Assembly: GCA_005406025.1 (NCBI GenBank)
Contig: BGZK01001358.1
Span: 62,001-126,000, forward strand
DNA from: Eumeta japonica
Taxonomy: Eukaryota; Arthropoda; Insecta; Lepidoptera; Psychidae
DNA: 64,000 nt
Direction: 5' to 3'
Shown: piece by piece, positions 33,799 to 46,680 of the stretch
Layout: every line of letters begins with the position of its first letter
Numbering within the stretch: position 1 is the first letter of the stretch
Made by a program: the position numbers and the translations under genes
The notes under the pieces: generated by a model
Databases searched by the model: none
What the model was told of the DNA's origin: nothing
The model's input: the letters and a program-made list of their open reading frames with translations, nothing else

Positions 33799-34674
33799 AA
33801 CAATAGACACAAACCAAAATAATACACACACATTAGTCACACAATTACAACACATCACACAAACAACTCCAAACGTATAGTAAATAGAATATTTGGCATA
33901 AGCCCGTTCCTACTCTGTAAACCGACTTTGTCGGGAATAGGAATAAATGGAAATTAATAATTTCTTTCTCACCACAATCAGGTAGCATGTCTCTAAGAGT
34001 GCATTTTACAATTAAATCATTATCCTAGGGATTGTGAGAGACTGGTGCCTAAGTTGGGTACAGAATACCTGTATTGTATACCGGTCACCAGGGTCCCATC
34101 CCGTGATATGTGTTCTTGAGAAACATGAGAAGATCAGTTGTTAGACAGTTACCTAATAGGGTAAGATATAGGATTACAGCAGTATTTCAGATAAGCTTTC
34201 GTACTTATTAATACTATACAGTGAAAGTCTTAAAACAAATCGAGTATTTTTTATGTATTATTATAATTATAGTTAAGAAATATATTAAATACGGATAATA
34301 ATGTTTCACGGTAATAAGTTGAGAAGATTTGAACACAAGTAGTTATTTAGTAACGCAAGTATTACATAAGTGAACTTAATTTCATATATTACTACAAAGA
34401 TATCACACATATGTACATATAGTAATTAGTATTGATATTAGTTTTAGTAGATCGTAAGAGGGTAAGTAGTTGTGTGAGAGTTAGTTTACGTGGGAGGGTG
34501 AATAGTGGGTGGGTGATGGGTGTGTGAAGTTGTGTGAAGGAGTGAAGCAAATTGGCGAGAGACAGAGCGAGGGTGTGTGGCAAAACTAAGTAAAAGCCAA
34601 TTAGACTGGAGAGATAAGAAGAACCTCTGTTTGGGCATAATCTTATGTTTTTAGATACGTACTGATTTTAATTT
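33799..34674. other. non-coding; G-rich tract next to the LINE 3' end
   Basis: AT-rich up to about 34430, then a G/T-rich tract (34450-34590) with GTGGGAGGGTGAATAGTGGG and related units, low in C on the plus strand. It lies just past the C-terminus of the minus-strand LINE and is probably its 3' UTR. Confidence 0.45.
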
Positions 34675-37600
34675 TAGACTTGGATTTTGGGAGAGAATAA
34701 ATGTCGAAGATTGGATTTATTGCACGAGACGCACATTTCTCTTTCTTCTTCTATTAAGTACAAGTTCAGGAGAGTAATTGAGTGTTTTTTAATTAGAGTT
34801 TTTAGGACAAATAACAGTCTGACTGAGAGGAGGTTCCGGTCGCGTAAACGTCAGTCGTGGAATGTCGATAAGGCAAAAATGCCGCTACTTTCAAAATGGC
34901 TCGCTGAGCTCTTTTGCTTCTATGAGATATGTTTTAGCAGCCCCTCTCTAAGAGATAATGCAGTAGTTGATGATAGATTGGTAAATGGAATAATAGATTA
35001 TTTTTAGAGTATCACGATGAGTAATATGGCGAAGTTTTCTAAAGATGTAAATTAGTTTATGCGATCTTGAGGTTAAGCTAGTAACGTGACTTTTGAAAAT
35101 AAGAATGGAGGCAATTGCAATTCCCAAGTATCTCATTGAGTCAACCTTTTTGAGAACAGAATAGCCACAGTTTGAAGAAGAGAGCGTTTCACCACAGGAG
35201 TTTGCAAAGATCTCGCGACTAGCTGGAAGAGTATTGTATTTCAGAGCGAATACCATGTACTTAGTCTTGGTGATATTAAACGTTGGCATATTTTTAAATG
35301 GCCAATATTTGGCCCTGTTGAAACCAATAGGCATGGACATACATTTCTTCCCACGAGTTGCTAGTAAATACCAGTGCAGTATCATCTGCGAAGGAGAAAG
35401 TTCTGCCTTGGTTGAGCTTTAACTGATACATCACGTTAATATAGATGAGAAATAGTATAGGGACAAAAAAGTTCCCTTGAGGGACACCATGAGTTACCGC
35501 AGTTCATCACATGGCCATACTCCAATTCTCACTTGTTGAGAACGATTTGTGAGATAATTAGTGAATAGCTTAAGAGATAAGCCCCTGACGTCAGCATCAT
35601 CCACTTTTTTAATTAGAATTGGAATCGAGACTGTGTCTAATGTTTTGACTAGATCTAAAACCATTGCAAGGCATTTTTTCTTTGAGTTTAGATTTGCCAC
35701 AACGGTGTTTGTCAGTTCTATTACAGCATCATCAGTTGATCTACCAGCTCTGAAAACAAACTGTTCATCAGCTAGACAATTGTTAGATTCTAAGAATGAC
35801 ATCAGTCGCTTATTTATTAACTGTTCAAAAATCTTTGATAATGCTGGTAAAATAGAAATAGGCCTGTAATTATGAAGTACAGTCCCGATTCCCATCCTTA
35901 AAGATTGGTTTAGTAATGCCAGTTTTAAAAATTTGTGGAAAGATACCCTGATCAAATGCAAGATTACATAAATATATTTCAATATATTCTTATACTGTTT
36001 ATTAAAACAGACGAGTATATAATCAGATCCGAGGGCAGAGTTAGCCGTCAGTCCAATAATTATACACTCCATTTCGTCATTACCCGTGGGATAAATACAA
36101 AGAGATTTGCTTATCCTGTTTTTATTAGGGGAATTGATGTGGAAAAAGTGTACTGCATGCCTTAAGCGCGAGCATAGGTATGCTTCTACTGTCGCCTGAA
36201 AATCCCGTCTACACTGGGTGTGACCACGATAACTAAAAACTATTTAACTTTTAAACTTAATTTCTTTTTCAATCACATCACTAATCGATTGGGAATAACT
36301 GTATTGAAAATCACAACGTGGTATAGTACCGATTAGCTGTAATTGAATTTTTTTACTGGCAGTTATTCATGTTTTGATTTGCCATTTCGCTTAAATATTT
36401 AAAATAGAGGTTGAGATTGAGCGTGAAGTTGTTAATTTTGCATTATTATGTTTAATAAATATGAAATTACCTGTCCTTTTTTCGATTCAAGTTTCCTATA
36501 AAACTATTTGAAAATCAAAAATAAAAAAAGAGGATTTTTGGTGAAAAGCTCATATGTTACCATAAACCTGTAATTTAAATAACGTACGTATGGCACGAGC
36601 GCTTAACGTATGCATATTTGGATTTACCAAATTTTTTTTGTTATTCTCATACCAAACTTTTGCCCATATCAACAAAGTATTTGTTTATTTTTGAAAGACA
36701 CTCGATGGGGATCTTCCCTGAAATCAGGACTAATGAAACGTCATCCTGTTTTTTTTTGAGTATGTAAAATTCCTAATCACTGTCCAGAGTTTTCTTTTGT
36801 CAGTCCCCACCTGTGAAATTAAACATTCCTCGTTCTTCCCCCTTTGTTTTTTAGTGAAGCACAAAAGTTTCGGTATTTTTTGTAAGTCATAGAGATAGTA
36901 GTATTATTAGGGTCTTTTTAGTTTTTTTTTTTTGTACAGGTCGTCGTATTTTTCATACAATATAGCAACCCCGGAATAACTCAGGGCTTACTAATTCTTT
37001 TTCTCTTGGGAACAGTTATAGTTAGAACTAAACGAAATTATATTTTTAAGAATAGAAACAAATTGCCGGTGGCCTGATTCACATATCTGATTTTAAAAAT
37101 ATTTGAAAAATCGTGTATCGTAATGGAGTTGTTTAAGCCTTCGTAATATAGACGATTAGGAGTTTTTGAAATACAAGTAACATGCGGACGATTCAATTTA
37201 ATATTAAGGGCAACACATTCGTGATCAGTGATAGAACATTGAATTATGAAACAGGTCACTGGATCTTGTTTTTATGAGAGCATGATTCAAACGAGAATGT
37301 CCCATAGTGGGCATTGTATGAATTTGTATGCGCCGGTAATATATAATGACTGGCTAATAAATTTAGATATTCATTGAGCCTCTTGTCTTGTAAGTTTTCA
37401 GATATGTTAATGTTTATATCACTCATAATAATAATGTTTTTAAAATACTTCAAATCTTGTAATAATATATCAAGCGAAGTAACAAAATCACCTATATTTG
37501 ATTGCCTTGGAGGGCGATATATGCCTAGAATACACACATTTCATTATTTATCTCAATAAGTAAACAGTTTGCCCCTGTTAATACCGGTTTTACGATATTT

Positions 37601-37690
37601 AAATTCAAGTTGGAACTAAAATAGACTATACGATTATTAAACCATTTTGAATGGGACATAATAAAAAAACTCCGACGCATAAAATAATCT
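34675..37690 (-). pseudogene. APE-type non-LTR retrotransposon (endonuclease + reverse transcriptase), decayed
   Basis: About 3 kb of a LINE ORF2. Endonuclease: FIMSHSKWFNNRIVYFSSNL at 37680, then, after a shift, CILGIYRPPRQSNIGDFVTS, KNIIIMSDININIS and CSITDHECVALN (SDFN- and TDH-type active-site motifs). Linker: about 36200-37000, poorly readable. RT: GITKPIFKDG across a frameshift, YRPISILPALSKIFEQLINK, DEQFVFRAGRSTDDAV, LDLVKTLDTVSIPIL (motif A aspartates kept), THGVPQG (motif B) and SFADDTALVF with the catalytic FADD at 35381-35392. Thumb: KVDSMRYLGIAI, then QRAILKVAAFLPYRH and a last open stretch to a stop at 34675. At least five frameshifts or stops. Most complete retroelement in the window. 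Jockey/CR1-like by motif order; clade not proven. Confidence 0.9.
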
Positions 37691-40600
37691 CTTAAAAAAA
37701 TTTAAACATAATTATTAATATTAACCTTTGAATTCGTGCGGGAATCGCTAAATAAATAAATAGATAGTTTAAAGTAGCGAAATCAAATAGTAAGTACTGC
37801 CTAATTTATATGCCTTTGTGTACAAATTTATTTAACAATGTGTTAATCTACACATAAGATGGTTGGCGTTTCAATGTCAAGTTTCTCAATGTCAGATACC
37901 CCTCAGGGTATTTCTTCCATCATTTTTCATTCAACACCATATGAAACGTATTGCATTATTCTTGTTAACTTTACGCTTTAGTGGACTGCCAATATAGTGA
38001 ACCTCATACTTACCGGCGTTGTTCACTTATGCACTAAGAGATGGCGTAACAAACTCAAACAAAGATGTATCCACATCAAAATTACGAAAATGATACAAAG
38101 ATTTTGTTATATTAATATTTTTTCTTAACTTCACGCTGAGAAAATTGAAAATAATTCTAGCATAGAAAAGTCACTACATGCACTCCAATTTATAAAAATC
38201 CAGATTTTATCAGATGTCGACATTTTGCGTTACTGAAAGGTTTCAATGTGAGGGAAGCGAATCGTCTCAGACTAACTCCGGTTATCATTGTTACATAAAT
38301 GTTGCTTTTGTGTACAAATTTATTTTGTTTACAGATTTATTTCGCTTATCATGTATACAAATTTTGTATACATGATAAGCGAAAAAAATAAACGAAATTG
38401 TTAAATTCCATTTGAGTTCCGTTTTTTTATTGATACATATGTTTTGAATTTCATCTTCTTGTTTTGTTCCATTCTGTTTTAATTGTTAGTAAAAGATAAA
38501 CACATCTGTTAAAGATTAAATTTAATTGTTTTACTTTATATATAATCATGTTATAAAATATTATATTCGATAACATATGTATTAAAATGACAAATTAAAG
38601 TTTAGATCTAAAAAAAATCACTATTGGAACGAAATTATTACAAATGGCAGTCATTAAAAAGCAAAAAAATCATTTAGCCGGTGTGTTACTTGTCAACGTC
38701 ATAATTATAATATTAAACTTTTTCTTTTTTGGCTTACCATTTAAATTATTTTTCTTGTAAATTTTAAACAGTTTTATAATAGTTGTGCCTTCAAATACGA
38801 ATATCAGTGATAACTTTGTCAGGGCTAGTGATAGCAACAATTTCTTGTATTTACAGCTATTCTGGACAATAGTAGAATAATAACAATTTTCGTTTTTAAA
38901 TAATCGAAATGCTTTTTGTTTTATTTTTAATCTTCAATAATCGCCATTTACTTCTCTTCTGTCTCTCTCATATCTTTGTCGAGCCGTCATTAACTGTAAG
39001 GTTAAGTGAAACTTAAGCACAACACTCGGGAATATCAAAGGGCTGACTTTGTACCGCAATCAAAGCGAGTGCTCGGTAAACGACTTTTTCGTTCAGCACG
39101 ACTGAACGAGTGACCGGAAGAACCTACGAACGAAATAAATGAACCCTTGCAACCCCATCCCTCGCCAACGCCCTCCTGCCCAACGCTGTCACTGTACGAC
39201 TGACGACAGGACGAGCTAAGCCCGAAATTTTAAAGGGGAAACCCTTTATTTACATTAAACTTGTAGTGTACCTTTCCGATTATTCGTAAACTTTCAAAAT
39301 AGGGAAATTTTGAAGTAACGCCTTTTTAGACAAGACGAGAAAATGTAGTACGGTATTAAAAAAACTCACGTGACCTTCGCCAGTCATATTTGTCCATCAC
39401 GTTCTGCCGTCAAGGGGCTCCTAGATTATCTTGAATGTAAAACACATATTTCTTATTTTAGCTACCAGCTTATAAATTTTGAATACAATTATGTCTGATA
39501 ATATTATTAATTTTATCATGAACAAAGTTAAATAATAATTATAATAATAATAAAATTTATTACACTATTTGTACTTATCCTTACAATAAAATAGTTTTTA
39601 TTTGAAATAAAAAAAATCTGTTGTTTCAATCTCATTTCACCTAATTCTTTTAAACATTGATTTTAAGTATTAATATAAAAGCATGGCATATAACCTAAAA
39701 AAGTTTAACTTCTTACGCGTGCAAACGGATACAAGTATTTTTTTTTATTTAAGGTTTCTGTTTATTTACTGCTGTGTTTTTTTTTACTATACACTTTTTC
39801 ACGATTTTATAACTAGCAAATATTGAAAAATCTTGCGCGGGATAGAGAGAGATATGCTGCGAATACTATATTAAGTAATTTTAAATTAAGTATTAAGCTT
39901 TTGGGTATAAATTGGAAAAAAAATTCAAAAACTTAAAATTCCCGCTATGATATTTATCGATGTGTATTTGAGCTCCTCAAGTACAAAAACATTGTTGTTT
40001 CAAAGTTCAAAGATATATCTTTAAGCTTTTGAACTCAAAATTCGACAAAACAATTCAACATTTTTGCTACTTTCGAGCTCAATCTTCGAAAATACATTTA
40101 ATATTAAACTATTGAGTTAAATATTAAGTGTATTTTAAAATCTCTAAGAGAAGCTTGGAGAATTAGTTGATTAATAGCTTTTCATGCTTTCCAAACTCAA
40201 AATATAATATTAATACGTTTTAGCTCTTCGAGTTCATACATGTAAATCTATTTAAATGAAACGATATATTTTTTATTTTTATACAAAGATACGTGTTGTT
40301 CGATTTTCATTTACTTTGCAACACTCAACGCAATTTTTAAGCAAAGAAAGTTGATGGATGCTGAACATCAATCCATCAAGAACCTTAGAAATTATTTTGA
40401 AAAAATTCTTTTATGCGAATTTTTCGTTAACGATATTTCTCGAACAAACCAACCGACTTTGATGTAGCTTGTAGCGATGTACCTTGCTGTTTAAGCAGAA
40501 GAGCTAATTAGCTTTTGGAACTTATCGGTATAGTAATTTAATAAATATTCTAAAAACAGTTTTGGTAATTTTTCCAATACATCCCCGCACATACACATAC

Positions 40601-40935
40601 ATCAATACAGACATCACGTGGGAAATGAATAAAACAAATCCCTAAGACATTAAAATCTGACGAAAAACTTATTTTCTAATTCAATAATTATTTTTTATCT
40701 ATGAATTACAATATTATGTATAAAAATTATTAATAAGTAACAATTTCAGCGTGAATCAGTCACTTGTTTTTTTATTGTTAAGAATACCATTTTTAAAATC
40801 GTATTTATATAAACACAACTTTGGAGTATTCTGGTTTAATGTTAACCTGTCCAAAAGTGTCTGCCTTATTTAATTTTTAACTCAAAACCAATATACCTTT
40901 CGATTAGTACTCGTTGGCTTCTGAATCAAAAAATA
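37691..40935. other. AT-rich non-coding DNA with a palindrome and a GC-richer patch
   Basis: No gene recognised. A near-perfect palindrome lies at 38340-38384 (listed separately). A patch at about 39000-39240 is GC-richer, with CGAACGAGTGACCGGAAGAA and CCTCGCCAACGCCCTCCTGC; it may be regulatory. The 39890-40250 stretch repeats short elements such as TCGAGCTC and TTTGAGCTC. Confidence 0.4.
38340..38384. repeat. 45 bp perfect palindrome
   Basis: Arms 38340-38361 and 38363-38384 (TTTCGCTTATCATGTATACA plus AA, and its exact complement) around a single base. Upstream AT-rich flanks extend the pairing loosely. No coding role. Confidence 0.9.
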
Positions 40936-41723
40936 TTTTTTAGAGTTCCAAGCCAAAATGGCAAAAGCGGAACCCTTATAGTTTCGTTATGTCCGTCCGT
41001 CCGTATGTCACAGGCATTTTATACCAAAACTACAAGACATATATTGATAAAGTTTTTAGTGTAGTTGTCTTGTATAGTCGCTACTTAGTTTGGTGGTTAA
41101 ATAACAAAAATAAATATTTATAGGAAAGGGAGGGGAGGGGGACACGCCATACATGTAACAGAAACTGAATAAAAAAATTCTTTAGCAAACTTCAACGAGT
41201 GGCACATATTTCGAAAGTTCCTTCAAAAAAACTTTAAGGTTTTTAAGAATTTTTCCTAATTACGTGAATGATTTCGGAAATAATCGCTGCGAAATTTGCA
41301 GAAATTGTGTTCCTCCCCTCTATTTTCTAAACCGTATATCCAAAAAATATGAAAAAAATAATGAATGTAAGTCTTAATAAATACTTTCAACGAAAATTCT
41401 TTTGTATATGGTAGGGTATACTGTTTTTGAGTTATTGCCAAAGAACTACGCTTCTTAACAAATGAACGTAAGTGTCATGAAGATACGCTTTTACTGATGC
41501 ACTTTAGTTTGCAGTAGTATACTAGTTAAATAGCAATAGTCGACATATCTATTTGTTTTTCTAGTTATAGGCAACTAAATTGCTTATAACTATTCTGTTA
41601 GGGAAACACGGAAAAATTGTGACAACGTACTTTTATCATCTATAGTCCATTTTTGTAATGATGACTTACTCTCGGAATCCTATACTGAGCATGGTCCAAA
41701 CATGCTCTTGACCAGGTTTTTTT
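40936..41723 (+). mobile_element. hairpin-ended repeat family, copy B (~790 bp)
   Basis: Plus-strand copy. Starts TTTTTAGAGTTCCAAGCCAA and reads on to GCGGAACCCTTATAG, GTCCGTCCGTCCGTATGTCA and CAGGCATTTTATACC. The middle contains AAATAAATATTTATAGG with a G-rich GGGAGGGGAGGGGGAC. The right half has CTAAACCGTATATCCAAAAA, TGATGCACTTTAGTTTGCAG and CTAGTTATAGGCAACTA. The end is ACTGAGCATGGTCCAAACAT GCTCTTGACCAGG before a T-run, with a GAGCATG/CATGCTC stem. Order and spacing match copies A and C. Non-coding. Confidence 0.8.
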
Positions 41724-42413
41724 AGATCTTTCTTATAAACGCAGTCCCTGGTGTATCCAAGTAAACCAGGCGAAGACTCTGTTACCTATACATCTTACTT
41801 ATTGATACGATTGCGTAAAATTTTTACTCGAATCAAACTCTTCATAAAAGGTGTGTCATGAGCTCTTGAACTATATATGGCTATATCAAATGTACAGTAA
41901 AACAGAGCAAAAGGAGAAATAGTCGACACAGAATAAACTACAATATGAAAAAGAGATAAAAATACCGGGCAAGTGCGTAACGGGCCACACTAATGTGAGG
42001 TTTCGTTGTTGCTAGGTCACAGTGTATAGACTTAAAAAGGGCTTTCTTTGTTGGTATGAACTTATTAATTGAGTACACAGTTAAAGAGGTAATAACATTT
42101 AAAACGGACCCACATAGGGCGGACATTAATGATGTGATTTCATATTACATCGTTCATGAGCTTATATTTACTATATAGTTTACACAACCAACAACGTCAT
42201 CTACGTAATTTTCAATTGAATTCGTATGAAATTTTGCTTTTCGCCTTTTCAAATATATTTTATAAGTTTATCGACTATTACTCTACTATTATCAACTTAT
42301 AAAGCCTACTTAGCCCTACTTAGCTGCTTAGTTTTCCTTTTAATTTTGTTACATATGCTATTATAGTGATTATTTTTGACATATCTCAGAATGGAAATAC
42401 AATTTATTTTTAT
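41724..42413. other. non-coding DNA
   Basis: No recognisable repeat or coding frame. Confidence 0.45.
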
Positions 42414-42737
42414 TTAGCAATTTAAAGCCCTAATATTTCTCAAACAGATCCCTAAATCGAAAAATAGTTGGTACTGACCCGCAATGTTTTTGTAAGAGCT
42501 ATCCAACGATATCTTACACCATGGCATAGAGGAAACAGAAATTAATCCCTTCTTTACATATGGAAATTTACATACTTTTTTTTTCAAAATTGTTATTTCT
42601 ACCAATTTCTGGGCGTGATTAATACTTATAGCTCTACCCATACAGCTAACCCGCGGACAGACAGATAAACGGACGAACGAACATGGCGAGTCCTTGTATA
42701 AGTTGTCCTTGTTGACTACGGAACCCTAAAAATGGAT
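42414..42737 (-). repeat. relative of the AGGGTTCCG repeats, partial copy D
   Basis: On the minus strand it begins TTTTTAGGGTTCCGTAGTCA at 42737, followed by TTCGTTCGTCCGTTTATCTG-TCTGTCCG. After this the sequence does not follow copies A-C but instead runs into GGTAGAGCTATAAGTATTAA and further AT-rich DNA. It therefore looks like a member of a second subfamily sharing the 5' end. The 3' end is not identified. Confidence 0.55.
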
Positions 42738-45700
42738 AATCGATTGAAAACATTAGTAAACTGTGGTATCTCTTTCTCGCGCCGCAGCAATCATTCGACT
42801 ACCGTTTGAATCTGAGAGCGTCGCCATAAACCGGCGTAATCGTTTGGAAAGGATTGAATGACTTTTGAAATTTTGTAAGTGTCTACCTAATGTTACAAAT
42901 ATGAAAGTTTGTTCGTTGGTATGTAGTATTATTATACTGTTGTGCAGCGACAGAGCGACGAGTTGGCGTTATTTATTGTATAGAAATAGTTTACGGGCTG
43001 GAGAATGACGTAGGCAGTAAACGATTTTTTTTTTGTCCGGGCATCTGCTAAAACTTATTGAACTCATAGGTAGGAGAATTTGAACATTCTACACGGAATC
43101 GTTTGTATGTGCTTCAATATTTCTCTTTTTCTTTATTTATCTTCATAATACATAATTCCCACAGAAGCGAGTGGGTGACGGCTAATTAGTGTCTACTAAT
43201 TTTATGATTAGTAAACCATAATTACAAAATCGGCATAAAATTCCTTTTGTGAGCTGTTTCAATGTTCAAATGACCCTTCAGATACGTTTCGTCTCGTTAA
43301 AATACGTAAATTTGATTTAAGCGGCGTGCATAATCGATTTAATAGATTATATGCATCGAGTGCGAAATTGGGTTCGGAATCGAGTGCCCGCCTGGGACTG
43401 TTGAAACTGCGATACAAGTTTCATGTTCATGATTGTTTTTTAGCCACATATAATGTCTTAAATATGTTTTTCTTTTTATGTTAAAATCAATTTCCACTTC
43501 CATGATGTCCAATGCAGAATCTTTTAAATTTCAAAATGTTTCCAAACTTATGAACATAAAGTTCGGTGTCCAAACATATTAATAAGTCCGTGAACTTGAA
43601 ATATCTGTATATTGACAGTATTTACAATAATAACATTTGCGAGAGAACGCGGTTTGTTGATCAATTTTGAATTTAATCGCAACCCAAAACCCGGATTAAT
43701 TCAAAACATCCAATACAATTCATCACCGTTAAGTATTTTATATGCAGATACAAACTTTACATCGCTGTTTTACTGTAGACGAACAACTGACTAAGAGGGT
43801 TTTTATTATCAATTTCATTTAATTTAAATCACTCCCTTCGTATGTCGTAGAGTATGTCACTTCGTCGATCCTGAACTTTTTTATCGTATTGATACAAATA
43901 ATAGACGTTGGTCAGCCCCAACTCGCACCAGGACAACGAAGGGAGCTCTACCCTCGATATGAAACAAGATTGTGGGAGACTTTCGCGCTGCAGTCGGGTG
44001 ACATTTAAACTTAACGCCGATTTTATCTAAGGATGAACATTTTTATTTTATTTTAAATAAACTATGTCATCAAATTTCTGATAAAAAGATCATGAATACA
44101 AATCAACAAATAATTACTGCCGACACTTTAGGAATTTCAACAATATGTAAGAAACTTCAGAAGTTAAATTGTTTTTCGTATCAGCCAATGTCAGACAGCA
44201 CCGTAACCGAGATCGATATCAGTATTGAAACTACGGCAGTATTTGAGACGAATGTTCTTTGTCAGCGGCCGCTAATAGCATGAGAATGTGTTATAAATAC
44301 CTTTGCCATTCAATAAATACAAGGTTCTAGCGATAAAATTAATCGATATCACTTATCGGAATCGACAACAGGTAATATCAATCAAAAGAAGTGTTTTCTC
44401 GGCTATGATTGAATTGATTTCGTTTCAGATAAAAACTGTCGTGAAATGAAATATCGCGCAATATGTTTTGAAAAATAAACGGGAAAATAATGTTCGCTGA
44501 AACGGAAAGCTCCTGTATAAGGTATTCGAAAGCGAGGGTTGCCACTTGCATTATTGGTCTTTTATATTGTTTATAATAGTGATTTGGTAGTAATTTACTA
44601 TATTTTACTGCACATTTTTTAAGTAAAGCACCGTGAAAAACGGAGATTAAAACTGAATAGTTCCCATGATTGCCGCATTTTCTCGAAAAAAAAAATCAAT
44701 GAACATTAACAGCAGTTTTTTTTATTAAATAAAAATTTTATTATGTCTTTCTAGTCAACTCTAGAACTACAGAAGAGGAAATTCTCCCAATGGGTTAAAT
44801 ATTTTGTTATATATTTTACAATTTAGATTTTCTATATAAAATGGGTAACTTCCATGCAGATTTTAAGGAAGGGGACAACCATTGATTACTCAACGCAGGG
44901 GTTTAGAGTGCAATAATTGGATGTCTGATTGCAACGAATGCAGGGACGCTGATTGCGACAAGAACGAATTATTGAATGTAAATTGTCGAATAGCGCAAGA
45001 TTTCCTTCCCCTTTAGTGCATTAGGCTTACGCGCCTTAAGCATTGTTGCGTGAGCTTTTTTTTTGATCTGGGTATACCTTTGTTGCATTTGAATATTTTC
45101 TTTTTCAATTTCAATAAAAAGGATAGTTATGAAAAGAAAGGAAAGTTTTATTAAAGATAATATTGTATTAATGCTATAAATATTGTTATTTAACACCGGT
45201 AAGAGTTCATGATAATCCTTACATTAATATTAACAAGTAATTTCCGTTCACTGTCGTTCTCTGTTAAAGGTATTCTTTAGTTACGCAACTATCAGTCATA
45301 TGTTAATACTAAAGTTTTTCGCGGTTTTTAGTACTTGAAAGCGTTATCAATTTTATATATCTCATCCCTTCCAAAGGTTGAAAATCGAGATTTTTACATA
45401 TCATTTTATTAATGATAGCGATTTACGTCGGTTCAAATACATTTCGGTTAACAATTTTACTTGCTTAGTAAATTGTGCTACCACTGGTCCTATATGGCTA
45501 CAGTATAGAAAATATGGACTTTCATGGACGTTGTTTGCCGTCGTAGGTAGACGCTAGTGGGCGTTTGCTACTGCCGATTGTAACGAAAGTCACGAAATTT
45601 ATGTCTCTATTTTGAAGCTTTCCACGAATACCTCTCATGAATAGACCGATTCTTGAAATTTTAACTCCATCTAAAATTGGCGAACACGTCCATAGATAAT

Positions 45701-46150
45701 TAGACGTAAGAAAGCTTTGCTATCGACACCGCCATCGAGATCTATTTAACTACCGATGATTACTACAGCACTTTAGTCATTGAGACAGTTAAAATACTTT
45801 CAAAAAGATCATTTTAATATTTCTCATCTTATTAATAAAATGTATACTATTTTTAAGGTTATTCAAAATCTAGTCAACCGATCGAACTTAAATTTTCAAT
45901 CAACCTGAAGTGAGCGGTCCTCTCCGACCTTATTCAGTTGACTAATTTAACGTAAAAATGTAAAAACACTTTTATGAAAATTTTTCCCCGATAATAAAAC
46001 TTGATCGAATTGATCAACTTCGATACGATTTGCGATATTGGATCTAGTTTTTTTGATGAATAGAATTAATATTGCTTGATTAACTTAAATTTTTTTAATA
46101 ACTTTATCTTAGGGATTACTCAAATCTCCTGCTTAGACGCATATCATCTG
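42738..46150. other. non-coding DNA, possible Helitron-like scrap near 42900-43050
   Basis: The segment with GTTTACGGGCTGGAGAATGA-CGTAGGC resembles a block common in lepidopteran Helitron-like repeats (GGCTGGAGAGTGACATAGGC, from memory), but no ends are visible. The rest is AT-rich with several 60-75 codon frames that match nothing. Confidence 0.35.
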
Positions 46151-46164
46151 CTCTGCTCCGAAAA

Positions 46165-46310
46165 AAATACATTGGCGAATACACACGCAGATATACGCAC
46201 AATCATGCGAATACACCTTCACACCTACACACATGCGTACACACGCTTACATGCGTACATGCGTACACACGCTTACGTATGCATGCATTCTCACGGGCAG
46301 GCGTGCAAAT
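46165..46310. repeat. ACAC-rich minisatellite
   Basis: Degenerate units including ATGCGTACACACGCTTAC appear at least twice almost unchanged (about 46230 and 46258), with further ACACATGCG and ATGCATGC variants. The translated frame (HTYTHAYTRLHAYMRTHAYV) is a by-product of the repeat. Confidence 0.7.
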
Positions 46311-46433
46311 TACGAAGGCTGCAGCCGGAAGATCCAAAAAAATGCAAATTTTTTTACAAATTAATTGATTTAATGATTACAAAATTTAACTTATAATTAG
46401 CGACTATAATTAGAATAGCGACTGCGTTGGCCG

Positions 46434-46680
46434 ATGGGTGTGCCAAGAGTGGGCGCTCCGCGGCGACGTGCGGGCGTGAGGGGGTTATCCCCTCCACTTC
46501 GTCTGGTACAGACGTTCCCGGTGGAGACGCGGCATAGAGTCTTCGACTTAAAATCGACTAGTAAACATCGCGAACCTAGTCAGCACTTTTGGTGCGCAAC
46601 AGTCCGTAACGAGTGTGCGATGGTCCATGACGTGCACGCAAATAGTATTCTAGAACCTCAAAATGTGAACATCTTGTGAA
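46434..46680 (+). other. GC-rich patch with an unrecognised 81-codon frame
   Basis: The frame MGVPRVGAPRRRAGVRGLSP continues through PVETRHRVFDLKSTSKHREP and ends PQNVNIL. It starts in strongly GC-rich DNA between the minisatellite and AT-rich flanks. I do not recognise the protein. It could be an exon, part of a retroelement, or chance in a GC-rich patch. No splice signals or neighbours decide between these. Confidence 0.25.

Noticed and set aside
34687..35007. 106-codon plus-strand ORF
   Set aside because: Antisense of the LINE thumb region; the minus strand has the RT motifs.
35561..35869. 102-codon plus-strand ORF
   Set aside because: Antisense of the RT domain (YRPISILP to motif A) on the minus strand.
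46076..46396. 106-codon His/Tyr/Thr-rich ORF
   Set aside because: Caused by the ACAC-rich minisatellite.
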